This document shows, in pieces, positions 19,084 through 28,073 of a DNA stretch of 64,000 bases. The stretch is from Pricia antarctica (GTDB lineage Bacteria; Bacteroidota; Bacteroidia; Flavobacteriales; Flavobacteriaceae). Below the pieces are notes generated by a model. It was given only the letters and a program-made list of their open reading frames with translations. It did no database searches and had not been told where the DNA came from. A program made the translations under genes and the position numbers. The DNA lies in contig DRGL01000053.1 in the NCBI GenBank assembly GCA_011050085.1, forward strand, positions 18,786 through 82,785, written 5' to 3'. Every line of letters starts with the position of its first letter. The stretch's first letter is position 1.

Positions 19084-19449
19084 ATGAAATTATACCCCAA
19101 TTTAAGAACACAAACTTTCTTGTGTCTAATTCTAATTACTTTCTCATTTTTCTTTTCTAATAGCAGAAAAAATAGGTTTCTAAATTTTTGCTTTAAAGAC
19201 TATTCGAACAATTTTGATATCTACACTGAGAAATTTGTTGAAACCTTAAGGATTAACACAAATCCTACAACAAACAAACCGGTTAATACTTCCCTCTTAG
19301 ATTACAATCTTATCCTCATATATTTCAAACTCGAACATTTGTTCTCTGTGATTAATGATGGACGATTTCAATGTAATAATGATTTTAACAAATATGCACT
19401 TCAAATAGAAGTAGTCCGAAGAGTAAGAAATTCGAAATTACTTAAATAA
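19084..19449 (+). CDS. Small protein, probable decayed paralogue of the following lipoprotein
   Basis: 121 aa with a signal-like N-terminus (MKLYPNLRTQTFLCLILITF) but no lipobox cysteine; the rest has no recognised domain. The first 30 codons resemble the start of the beta-helix lipoprotein at 19542 (MRLFPKLLKRSIFYFILTTF), and the DNA is similar over ATGA-ATTAT-CCCCAA. After about residue 28 the similarity vanishes. It may be the stub of a duplicated lipoprotein gene that lost its downstream part, or a small unknown secreted protein. It lies just downstream of a consensus -7 box, so it may be transcribed. Confidence 0.35.
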   Translation: MKLYPNLRTQTFLCLILITFSFFFSNSRKNRFLNFCFKDYSNNFDIYTEKFVETLRINTNPTTNKPVNTSLLDYNLILIYFKLEHLFSVINDGRFQCNNDFNKYALQIEVVRRVRNSKLLK

Positions 19450-19541
19450 ATTCTGCATGCAATCTCGACAGATATAGAAAACATAATAAGATTTTACTTT
19501 TATAAATTTTCCTAATTATTAATTAAACCCCAATAAGCATT

Positions 19542-21509
19542 ATGAGATTATTCCCCAAATTACTTAAAAGGTCAATTTTTTACTTTATTTTAACAACGTT
19601 TACAGTTATTTTATCGTGTACTAAAGATGAGAGTATATTACTTGATGACCTAGACAACAATTCGCTGTACGCTGCAAAAAGTAGTACTAATAAGGCACCC
19701 GTAGCTATCGCTACAGCAAGTGTTACTAACGGAACTGCTCCGATAGTAGTTAAATTTTCATCCAACTCGACTGATGATAAAGGTATTTCTAGCTACAAAT
19801 GGGATTTCGGTAACGGTATAACCGGTACCAGCGTAAAATCTCCGTCACGCACCTTAAAAAAATCGATAGTATATAATATTAAACTAACGGTTCGTGATGC
19901 TAATGGACTCACCTCTACAGATACAATCAAGGTAGATTTGACGGGAAATAACTCATCGAAAGGTGGTCTTATAGCTAAAGCAAAGGCCTCTGTTATTAAT
20001 GGTAATGCACCACTTGTAGTGAAGTTTTCTTCAGAATCTATTGATGATAAAAAAGTTACTGGCTATGCATGGGATTTTGGTAGCGGTATTACACCAACTA
20101 CCGTTCACAATCCAACACGTACTCTTAGAAAGAATGGAATTTATGAGGTAAAGTTAACAGTAAAAGATGCTGATGGTAATACCGACAGCGATATTATTAC
20201 TATTAATGTAGGGAATGTTCCTGACACCTCTAGTTCAGATGATGAAGGTGCTTCTAATTCAAATGAAGAAGGTACTTCAAATGAAGAAGGTACTTCAAAT
20301 TCCCCTAAATTCAACCCTGGAAATTATCCTTCCAATGCTGTTTTTGCTTCGTCATTTGGTTTTAATTCATCTGATGCCACCAGTGCTTTCGAAAAAGCGC
20401 TCAAATCGGGAAATTCATATATTGTAATTGATAAGCAGAGCAGTGATTGGATTATTCAACCTACAAAGTTTTTCGACTTAAGAAATAAGACAATAGTATT
20501 TGAACCTGGTGTAATAATTAGGCCAAAATCAGGGTCTTTCTCCAGCTCTAGCCAACTTTTTCAACTAATTCGAGCACAAAATGTTATCATTGAAGGTGAT
20601 GGAGCTACTTTTAAAATGAACAATGGTCAAGGAAAACATGCACTTGCAATATACAAAAGTAATAACATAACTGTGCGCGGCTTAACCTTAAGAGAAAGTG
20701 GGGGAGATGGAATATATATTGCGGGAGATAATAACACCGGTAGTTATTCACAAAATATAACTTTAGACAACGTTGTATCTACAGATAATAAACGACATGG
20801 ATTGACTATAATAAGTGCTGAAGACGTTTATATAAAAAATTCAGATTTTATGAGGTCAAGTGGTAGTACCACAGAGGTTGGGGTTGATTTAGAACCCAAC
20901 AACAGCTCTGATAGGTTGGTTAACATTAATTTTGACAACTGTAAATTTGAAGGTAATGATAGCTCTGGATTCGTAATAGGTACTCGAAGTCTGACTAGTT
21001 CCTCAACGCCAATTAGCGTACAGGTCAAAAATAGTGAATTTAGAGGTAATGATCGTTCTCCACATTCTTCACGTCCAAGGACTCAACTGCAATTAAGTCA
21101 AGGCAGCCACAATAATCCAGTAACAGGTGACGTTCGTTTTGAGAATGTTGAATTCAATCAAAGTGGTAATAAAATAATTTTCACTAAATTATCTGCAAAG
21201 TCTTACAAAGTTGTGTTTAAAGATTGTTCTGCGGAAAATGTATCTATGAATGGCAGGGATCCAGTAATTGAATTACAATCGCTTGGTGTTGCCCAAACAA
21301 TGGGAGGTTTCACATTTGAAAATTTCAAAATGGAGTACGATGCAGATGTTCCTTTTATGAGGCTTCAAGTACCATCTAATGATATTGTTAAGGATATAAG
21401 AGGAACATTTACCATTGATGAACCAAACAACAACGGTTTAGAAGTAACTGGAGGATACAATACTTCGAATAATCAAAACGTATCAATTAATTATAAGCAT
21501 ATAAATTAG
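19542..21509 (+). CDS. Surface lipoprotein with two PKD domains and a right-handed beta-helix (lyase/epimerase-like)
   Basis: 655 aa. The lipobox VILSC puts the lipidated Cys at residue 26. Two PKD-type Ig domains follow (about 51-133 and 143-225), each with the YxWDFG signature (YKWDFGNG, YAWDFGSG). A Ser/Glu/Asp-rich linker (about 229-255) with duplicated NEEGTS units leads to a parallel beta-helix (about 262-655) resembling pectate-lyase superfamily proteins. Landmarks GGDGIYIAG (387-395), LTIISA and VDLEPNN recur in the gene at 23028, so the two are paralogues. The role is inferred: surface-anchored lyase, epimerase or hydrolase acting on an acidic polysaccharide, plausibly the one made here. 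A terminator follows at 21546. Confidence 0.82.
   Translation: MRLFPKLLKRSIFYFILTTFTVILSCTKDESILLDDLDNNSLYAAKSSTNKAPVAIATASVTNGTAPIVVKFSSNSTDDKGISSYKWDFGNGITGTSVKSPSRTLKKSIVYNIKLTVRDANGLTSTDTIKVDLTGNNSSKGGLIAKAKASVINGNAPLVVKFSSESIDDKKVTGYAWDFGSGITPTTVHNPTRTLRKNGIYEVKLTVKDADGNTDSDIITINVGNVPDTSSSDDEGASNSNEEGTSNEEGTSNSPKFNPGNYPSNAVFASSFGFNSSDATSAFEKALKSGNSYIVIDKQSSDWIIQPTKFFDLRNKTIVFEPGVIIRPKSGSFSSSSQLFQLIRAQNVIIEGDGATFKMNNGQGKHALAIYKSNNITVRGLTLRESGGDGIYIAGDNNTGSYSQNITLDNVVSTDNKRHGLTIISAEDVYIKNSDFMRSSGSTTEVGVDLEPNNSSDRLVNINFDNCKFEGNDSSGFVIGTRSLTSSSTPISVQVKNSEFRGNDRSPHSSRPRTQLQLSQGSHNNPVTGDVRFENVEFNQSGNKIIFTKLSAKSYKVVFKDCSAENVSMNGRDPVIELQSLGVAQTMGGFTFENFKMEYDADVPFMRLQVPSNDIVKDIRGTFTIDEPNNNGLEVTGGYNTSNNQNVSINYKHIN
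20261..20296 (+). repeat. Tandem 18-nt repeat (two copies) in the lipoprotein linker
   Basis: Two identical copies of AAATGAAGAAGGTACTTC (20261-20278, 20279-20296), preceded by a diverged copy at about 20241-20260. It encodes repeated NEEGTS in the linker between the PKD pair and the beta-helix. The in-frame unit could change copy number by slippage and so vary linker length. Confidence 0.8.
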
Positions 21510-21545
21510 TGCTCGAATAGAAATAAATATTTTATATATCTCGAT

Positions 21546-21575
21546 AAACCACGTTTTAAAAAACGTGGTTTTTTT
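21546..21575 (+). terminator. Rho-independent terminator
   Basis: A 12-bp perfect stem (21546-21557 with 21560-21571), core CCACGTTTT/AAAACGTGG, with a short loop and a run of T to 21575, 36 bases after the beta-helix lipoprotein stop. Confidence 0.9.
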
Positions 21576-21584
21576 GTATCAAGA

Positions 21585-22822
21585 TGTATGTCCCGTCCTG
21601 AAATAGCGATATACTAAATTTCAGAGTAATGAAAAAGTCCGAAAAAACAGGCTATGTAAAGCGTGACCAGAAAGAATATTCTGTTTGTTTCAAGCTCTAA
21701 GTGGTCCAAGAAATAGGGCTCGCTCGATAAAGTAGAAGCGAAGCCTGTCAAAAATATTTTATACAGGCTAAATCCACCGTTAGGGAATGGCTAAGGAAAT
21801 ACGGTGATTTTGATTAGAAGTACCAATCCAAGACAATCGTGGCAAATACACCCGAACAAAAAATCCTCGAATAAAAGGCAAAGGTCAAGCTGTTGGAGAA
21901 ATATCATGCCAGGAATGTACACTTTGCCGAATGCGCCTACATGAAAGCCAGCATTTTTGATATGCTTGTCGACATGTCCGAGAAGGAATTTGACATCCGG
22001 ACAAGAAAAAATTGAGGACCCGGGTTATCTACCGCTTTAAAGAAGGGCACAAAGAATCGTTGGTTTCTACCTGTGATCTACTAGAGATTAACAGACAAGT
22101 TAACGAAAGACTCGTAAGATTAAGACAGTATAAATGATCCATTGACCAAAAGGTCATCGGGCTCGTACACGATATCCGTAGCATAACGCCAAGATTGGAG
22201 GACAGCAAATTATAATTTTGATAAGGAAACGGTTGTCGGCCAAGAAGGTAGGCAGGGACAATTTATTCTGTAAAGTAAGGCCCGACCATAAATAGATAGA
22301 GCCGAAGAGGAGTTGCCACATAACAACAGTCTCCCACCATAGGTTCAGAAAACTTGGAACCTTAAAGGCCCTCGAAGATAGGGAGGCCAAATTCCGTATG
22401 GAAAATTTACGTCACGAATGTAGGCGATAGGCAATAAATCATACCTGGCGTTGATAACCGATGCATATTCAAAAAAGATAGTGGGCCTTACCGTATGGAG
22501 ATTACTGTCGGTAGAAAGCTCGTTGAAAGCCCTGAAAATGGTTATAGGCAACAGGAAGAACAGGGGCTATCCTTTGATGCACCACTCCGATAGAGGCCTG
22601 CAATTCTGCTCGAACGACTATCATAAACTGTTGAGAGAAAACGTAATAAATGCTCGTATGACCGCAAAATACGACCCATACGAAAATGCGATAGCCGAGA
22701 GGATAAACGGAATCTTAAAGCAGAGTTCGTTATAGCAAGGAAAACTTAGTTCTTCCTCATACTGTTTAAAATTAAGATTAAAATTCTACATTTAAACAGT
22801 TCGGTTTTAGGGGAAGCTTACA
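21585..22822 (+). pseudogene. Decayed IS3-family element
   Basis: The ends resemble each other (TGTATGTCCCGTCCTGAAAT at 21585; TGTAAGCTTCCCCTAAAACC as reverse complement of the right end at 22822), giving an element of about 1.24 kb. orfA begins near 21630 (MKKSEKTGYVKRDQKEYS) with early stops. An unbroken orfB stretch at 22451-22735 holds ITDAYSKKIVGL, MHHSDRGLQF and the DDE glutamate region NAIAERINGILK. The middle is broken in all frames. No matching target duplication is visible. The right inverted repeat is close to that of the intact element at 17275, but the proteins differ. Confidence 0.82.
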
Positions 22823-23027
22823 CCACCTGTCCGATAATATGTTGACCCCGATGCGGATGCACCCTCAAAATGAGCTGAAACCAAATTGCTACAAATCAAA
22901 AAAGCTGAACGATAATGTAATTGTTCAGGATTAAGTAATAATTATATAGGATTAAAAAGTATATATATAAAGTCACAATTATTAATCAAATTTTTACAAA
23001 TATCTTTATTCAGAATTTCAAACGTAA

Positions 23028-24305
23028 TTACTGTTCTAAATCAACCTTATAAATTGCATTTAAATTTATATTTACGTTAGCAGCTGAATTATAATTAATG
23101 TATTCAAATAAATTATTTTGAATTCCTAAAATTGTAACATTTCCAGTTATATTTTCGATTTTTTTTAAAGTACCCAACTTTGAACCACGTATAATTACGA
23201 ATGGGACTGATTGCATATTTTCAATATAAAAATTATTAAAATGATAGCCCCCCAAGGCTCCGAATTCTTTATAATAATCAGGTACTTCTAAATAAATTGC
23301 AGGTGATTTACCGTTTGCGCTTAGACTTCGTACCATGCAATTATCAAACAAAACTGTATATGCATCTGAGCGTTTACGACTATATACCACGCCCCAATTA
23401 GAATTTTTAATTAAGCATTCCCTAAAAATTACAATACCTGTAACGGGACTTTCTTTATTTGCACCAAATATTATTTCGGCCCCCGCCTTGGGATTGTCTA
23501 GAGAATGATTTGAAGAAATTATACAATTTTCAACTAATATTGATATTTTCGCTGATTCCTTTTCTAACTTTCTTAAACCTATAACAATTCCCGGTCCAAA
23601 ATTATCCCTTATTACGCAATTGATTATTCGAATATCACTCACAATATTGTGCTTATTATTTGGTTCGATATCAATCCCAGCAGCAGGCTGTATACCTTTA
23701 GTTTCTGCGAAAAGACTATTTTCAATCAGGACTCCTTTTGCACTAATTATTGTTATTCCTTGACGTTTGTTGTTCAATGACTTTATATTATTTATAATGA
23801 TATTTTCAGAATATAATTTGTCTTTTGCCCCTGCAATGTAGATTCCGTCACCGCCGGTATCTCTAACAGTTAAGTCTTTAACAACTATATTTTCAGACGC
23901 TCTTAAACTAATTCCATGTCGCCATTCACCTTCCCTATACTCTTCTTTATTCATGGAAATTTGGCCTCCATTACCTAGTATTTTAATATTTTGGCAGTAC
24001 AAAAACATAAGAAGAGCATCGTTAGAATTTTTGAATGCACCATTCTTAGCCTTCAACTCAACCCCCTTTTCTAGGATAATAACTTTATTTTTAATGTTTT
24101 TAAATATCATTGGACCAATCAACCAAGGCTTAGTTTGGTAATCGATAATTATAGTATCTTTTTTTGATAACAATGCTCTGTGCAAAGCTGTGGTTGGGTC
24201 TTGAAAACCAAAAGTTGAAACTTTAATCGATTGTGAATGTAATTTTATAGTACTAATGAAGTTGAATATTACGCATATCACTAAAAATTTCACATTTAAA
24301 CTCAT
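23028..24305 (-). CDS. Secreted right-handed beta-helix protein (lyase/epimerase-like)
   Basis: 425 aa with a signal peptide (about residues 1-24, ending IKLHSQS, no lipobox) followed directly by a parallel beta-helix. It aligns with the helix of the lipoprotein at 19542 over almost the full length: STFGFQDPTTALHRAL against SSFGFNSSDATSAFEKAL, GGDGIYIAG (151-159), GITIISAKG, GIDIEPNN and SPVTG. It lacks the PKD pair and linker, so it is a free secreted or periplasmic form. Conserved Asp residues on the helix (GDG, DIEPNN) are candidate catalytic or Ca-binding positions, but none is proven. It is convergent with the IS remnant and divergent from the pectate-lyase-like gene at 24723. Confidence 0.8.
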   Translation of the reverse strand: MSLNVKFLVICVIFNFISTIKLHSQSIKVSTFGFQDPTTALHRALLSKKDTIIIDYQTKPWLIGPMIFKNIKNKVIILEKGVELKAKNGAFKNSNDALLMFLYCQNIKILGNGGQISMNKEEYREGEWRHGISLRASENIVVKDLTVRDTGGDGIYIAGAKDKLYSENIIINNIKSLNNKRQGITIISAKGVLIENSLFAETKGIQPAAGIDIEPNNKHNIVSDIRIINCVIRDNFGPGIVIGLRKLEKESAKISILVENCIISSNHSLDNPKAGAEIIFGANKESPVTGIVIFRECLIKNSNWGVVYSRKRSDAYTVLFDNCMVRSLSANGKSPAIYLEVPDYYKEFGALGGYHFNNFYIENMQSVPFVIIRGSKLGTLKKIENITGNVTILGIQNNLFEYINYNSAANVNINLNAIYKVDLEQ

Positions 24306-24722
24306 AATTTCTATTTCTTTTAAAAGATTTAATCCTTCTGAAAGTATTAAAATAGTTGAAAACCATATCCATTTTAATGAAGTAGTATTTAAATTGCTTA
24401 AATCCTAAATTATCGAATGAAGCATTTCTTTAGACCTTAAAATTAGAATCGATATTGGTGTTTTATAAGACGTTAGATTTAAAATAGATTTAAAATAGAT
24501 TTTATAATAATTGTAGAACTATTTTATTTTGTGCATTTTGACTATAATATCTTCAGTTTGACAACATTTTTTGGTTTTTAAAGTTATTAGAATATGAGTA
24601 TCAAAAACATTATAATAATATAAACATATGTTTTAAATAAATAATACCTATAGACTAATCTATTTATTGATTTTATAACGGCATCCCAAATACCGTTATA
24701 AAATAAAAATCTTAACCTACTT
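24306..24722. other. Divergent AT-rich intergenic region
   Basis: Separates the beta-helix gene (minus) and the PL1-like lipoprotein gene (plus) and must hold both promoters. No exact TAnnTTTG octamer was found on either strand; TTATTTTG near 24526-24533 is the closest. No coding frame is seen. A short direct repeat (TTTAAAATAGA, twice around 24477-24500) is present. Confidence 0.4.
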
Positions 24723-26636
24723 ATGAAATCACCCATTTTTAAAGTCATTCAATTGATGGTATCTGTAATTGTTCTATCCTTAATTTTTTCCTGTAGTAAG
24801 GATACTGATTTGTTAGCCGACTATATTATAGCCGAGAATCACAATGAAATAAGTGTGACCAATTTAGTCGTCGATGATTCCTATGTTATTACAACAAATG
24901 CTGAAATTGTGCTGGATGTGCTGTATAATGATTCATATTCCAATCCTGACAAGGTGAAAATTGTAGAAGTTTCGCAACCTAATGAGGGAACAGTTGTTAT
25001 AAACGAGGATAATACCCTGACGTTTATCCCAGAGAGCAAAAATTTAGATTCTTCCCACGCTGAAACGCCTAAGGAACTTGACATAAAATATGATGAACCT
25101 ATTGAAGAAAAATCAGAACCTTTAATAGTAGATGAAGATAATTCTAAAGATACTGATTCCCCATCTAATGATGTTCCGATGGAAGAAATACCCGCTGAAA
25201 CAAATAATCCTGTTCAACATATTGAATCAGAACCCGAGCAACAAACTGAATCCCCAGCCGAAAAAGAAAAAAATGAAAACTTTACCTATACTGTTGAGAC
25301 CGAAGACGAAAATGGAAAAACCACCAATGAAACCGGCGAAGTTGAAGTTAAATTTGATTATGGAGAACTAACAGCATTTCCTGAAGCAGAAGGATTTGGA
25401 AAAAACACTATCGGAGGCCGAGGAGGAGTAGTCATACATGTAACAAATTTAAGTGATAATGGTCCAGGTAGTTTAAGAAATGCATTGGAAAAAATACAAG
25501 GGAAAAGAACTATCGTTTTTGACGTTTCCGGCTATATAGTGTTAAAATCACAATTGAAAATTAGGACTGGTTACGGAGAAGTAACTATTGCAGGGCAAAC
25601 AGCACCAGGTGAAGGTATAACCCTCCGCGGACATGGCATAGAGATCTGGGATAGTGAAGTTATAATTAGATATTTGAGAATTCGTGTCGGTACCGAACAA
25701 CATAATCCTGAAGAATTGGAATTAGATGCTATACGTATTGGACGAGTTAAAAGCGGAATCACAAATAATATTATTGTAGATCATTGTTCATTTTCATGGG
25801 CAACTGATGAACTTGCATCTATTAATTCCGTAACCGAGGGCGCAAGTATTCAGAATGTAACTTATCAAAATTGTATAATGGCTGAAGCAATCATATCCAG
25901 GTATGGAATGTTAGTTGGTGCGGGTGTGTCAAGAATATCGGTTTATAACAATTTATTTGCTCATAACGCTCAAAGAAATATTCGTAATAGCTATAGCGCT
26001 CCTGAAATCGAGTTTGAATTTATAAATAATATTATATATGATTATAACAGGGCAACTGAAATATCATTTGGTAATACGATCGATATAATCGGTAATATTT
26101 ACAAGATTAATTCTAGCCCAGAAGATACTTACGCCATTAGCTACGGAAGAAGTCCACTAAAGCCGGACTATAATCCAGCTAAAGGTAATATTCATCAATC
26201 CGATAATAGAACTATAAACACAAACTTTGCAAAAACAAATTCTAAATTTGATCTTTATGGTAAATCCAATAGAGTTATAACTCACTCTTTGATAAACCCA
26301 ACTCCATCTGTCGATTTAGAAAATAAGTTGTTAAATGATTTAGGGGCTAATATCTATGAAAGCCCAGTTGATAAAAGAATTTTAGAAGAATATAAAACAT
26401 CAACAGGATCGCAGGTAAGTAGTTATACAGATACTGAATTATTTTTTGGAGGGTACCCTATATTAAAAAGCGAAAGCCGGCCTAACAATTATGATATGGA
26501 TAGAGATGGGATGTCGGACTCATGGGAAATCTTACATTCACTTGACCCAAGTAATCCAAAAGATGGAAAAGAGGATAAGAATGGAGACGGCTTTACTAAT
26601 CTCGAAGATTTTTTGCACTCTCTGACTATAAAATAA
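24723..26636 (+). CDS. Surface lipoprotein with pectate-lyase-like (PL1-type) domain and Ca-binding C-terminus
   Basis: 637 aa. The lipobox LIFSC gives lipidated Cys24. An Ig-like/cadherin-like segment (about 45-105, with VLDVLYNDSY) and a very acidic Glu/Pro-rich spacer (about 106-190) precede the pectate-lyase-type beta-helix (about 215-560). That domain begins AFPEAEGFGKNTIGGRGG and contains SLRNAL, IAGQTAPGEGITLRG and VDHCSFSWATDE, hallmarks of Bacteroidota PL1-family proteins. The C-terminus (about 595-632) has two Asp-rich calcium loops (DMDRDGMSD, DKNGDGFTN) of the thrombospondin-3/dockerin kind. Predicted role: a surface lyase for uronate-containing polymer. Whether it acts on this strain's own EPS or on pectin-like food is unresolved. 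Confidence 0.85.
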   Translation: MKSPIFKVIQLMVSVIVLSLIFSCSKDTDLLADYIIAENHNEISVTNLVVDDSYVITTNAEIVLDVLYNDSYSNPDKVKIVEVSQPNEGTVVINEDNTLTFIPESKNLDSSHAETPKELDIKYDEPIEEKSEPLIVDEDNSKDTDSPSNDVPMEEIPAETNNPVQHIESEPEQQTESPAEKEKNENFTYTVETEDENGKTTNETGEVEVKFDYGELTAFPEAEGFGKNTIGGRGGVVIHVTNLSDNGPGSLRNALEKIQGKRTIVFDVSGYIVLKSQLKIRTGYGEVTIAGQTAPGEGITLRGHGIEIWDSEVIIRYLRIRVGTEQHNPEELELDAIRIGRVKSGITNNIIVDHCSFSWATDELASINSVTEGASIQNVTYQNCIMAEAIISRYGMLVGAGVSRISVYNNLFAHNAQRNIRNSYSAPEIEFEFINNIIYDYNRATEISFGNTIDIIGNIYKINSSPEDTYAISYGRSPLKPDYNPAKGNIHQSDNRTINTNFAKTNSKFDLYGKSNRVITHSLINPTPSVDLENKLLNDLGANIYESPVDKRILEEYKTSTGSQVSSYTDTELFFGGYPILKSESRPNNYDMDRDGMSDSWEILHSLDPSNPKDGKEDKNGDGFTNLEDFLHSLTIK

Positions 26637-26659
26637 TTTTCATATAATTTTAGATTTTC

Positions 26660-26684
26660 AAAGCGGAGGTTCCACCTCTGCTTT
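26660..26684 (+). terminator. Probable terminator hairpin after the PL1-like gene
   Basis: An 11-bp stem with one G-T pair (26660-26670 AAAGCGGAGGT with 26674-26684 ACCTCTGCTTT) and a 3-base loop, 24 bases after the stop. The T-run after it is weak. Confidence 0.6.
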
Positions 26685-26958
26685 ATAATTTCGTACTTAA
26701 ATCATTTGTGCTAAATCATTGCAAATACACTCAGTTTCAGCTTCAACCAATTTTTGTGCAATTAAGGGAATTTTGTAGGCTAAATAAAAAGCATTTGTCA
26801 TCTTTGTACCGTCTATGTCAACTATAGTTGTATAATAATTGTACTTCACTATTTTTTGATTTCGTAAATTAAAAATCAACTTTCATTTAAATGAATCTTT
26901 GACTTTATTTTAAACTAACTTTTTAAACATTCATTTTTAGATTTTCATATTAAATATT
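26685..26958. other. Intergenic, no gene seen
   Basis: A 60-codon open frame on the minus strand lacks recognisable content. No consensus -7 box was found, although this region should contain the promoter for the assembly operon that starts at 26959. Confidence 0.4.
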
Positions 26959-28071
26959 TTGGCTGATAAAAAGATAAAAATTGCATTTATAGTACCATCT
27001 CTACAAAATGGTGGCGCGGAAAGGATGGTTGCCGCATTATCTAATTTTTTTTCTAAAAAATTTGAAGTAGTTATTATTTGTTTGTTGGAAAAAGAGATTT
27101 TTTACAAGATTAGCGACGACATCGAAATACATTATGCACGAGAAGCTTCTCCTAGTCAAAATTCGTTTTCCGCAATTTTTAACAATTTTATAACCGTTAG
27201 AAATATACTGAAAATTGTTAGACAAAAAAGAATTCACATTCTAATCGGGTTTACAACCCAAACAAATGTTTTGTCAATTATATCCTCGATTTTAGCTAAA
27301 ATACCATGTGTAATATCCGAGAGGAATAATTCTAAGGTTAATCCCCCCAATATATTCTGGCTTTCTTTGCGAAATTTTTTTTATAGATTTTCATTTCGTT
27401 TAGTTGTTCAAACAGAAGGTAATTTAAAAATTTTTTCTGAAATAATGCCTATCACCAAGATTCAGGTAATTGAGAACGCGATTGCGGAATCACTTGAGTT
27501 TAAGATGCGGTCCAAAAGAAAACTCTCAAAGGTTATTAAAATTTTGACAGTCGGGAGATTGAATCCAAACAAAGCACATGAAATATCTTTAACCGCCTTG
27601 AGTAATTTGTTAGATTATGAATGGAATTTTACTATTGTTGGTGACGGGCCATCAAAAACTGATTTAATGATTAAAAGCAAAATTTTAGGAATTGAAGATC
27701 GTGTAAAGTTTACCGGAAGTATAAAAAATGTGGAAGACTATTATAAAGATTCTGACATTTTTATATTCACTTCAAAATCGGAAGGTTTTCCAAATGCACT
27801 TATGGAAGCCTATTATTTTGGTGTTCCTTGTATTTCGACAAACTGCGACTATGGACCGTCTGAAATTATTACTGATGGTGTAGATGGTTACTTAATTCCA
27901 ATTAATGATCACGTTGAACTTCAAAATAAGTTAAAAATTCTACTAAGCCAAACAAAGACAAGACAAAATATCTCAAAAGCCGCCTCCGGCAAAGCATCAC
28001 GATTCAAAATGTCAAATATTGCTATGCAGTGGGATAAGCTTATTCATAGTGCTTTAAACACTAATTCATAG
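26959..28071 (+). CDS. Glycosyltransferase family 4
   Basis: A 370-aa GT-B retaining glycosyltransferase. Seen: the N-terminal PSLQNGGAERMV (glycine-rich acceptor-side motif), SERNNSKVNP, VGDGPSK and the nucleotide-sugar EX7E motif in SEGFPNALMEAYYFGVP. The start is TTG (26959-26961): no ATG precedes the conserved N-terminal strand KIKIAFIVPSL and residues upstream fit. It lies first in a tight run, with the flippase ATG two bases after its stop. It should add one sugar of the repeat unit on the cytoplasmic face; donor and linkage cannot be read. Confidence 0.88.
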   Translation: MADKKIKIAFIVPSLQNGGAERMVAALSNFFSKKFEVVIICLLEKEIFYKISDDIEIHYAREASPSQNSFSAIFNNFITVRNILKIVRQKRIHILIGFTTQTNVLSIISSILAKIPCVISERNNSKVNPPNIFWLSLRNFFYRFSFRLVVQTEGNLKIFSEIMPITKIQVIENAIAESLEFKMRSKRKLSKVIKILTVGRLNPNKAHEISLTALSNLLDYEWNFTIVGDGPSKTDLMIKSKILGIEDRVKFTGSIKNVEDYYKDSDIFIFTSKSEGFPNALMEAYYFGVPCISTNCDYGPSEIITDGVDGYLIPINDHVELQNKLKILLSQTKTRQNISKAASGKASRFKMSNIAMQWDKLIHSALNTNS

Positions 28072-28073
28072 TA

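Noticed and set aside
26697..26879. 60-codon minus-strand frame after the PL1-like gene
   Set aside because: No ribosome site, motif or neighbour support; similar frames are frequent in AT-rich gaps.
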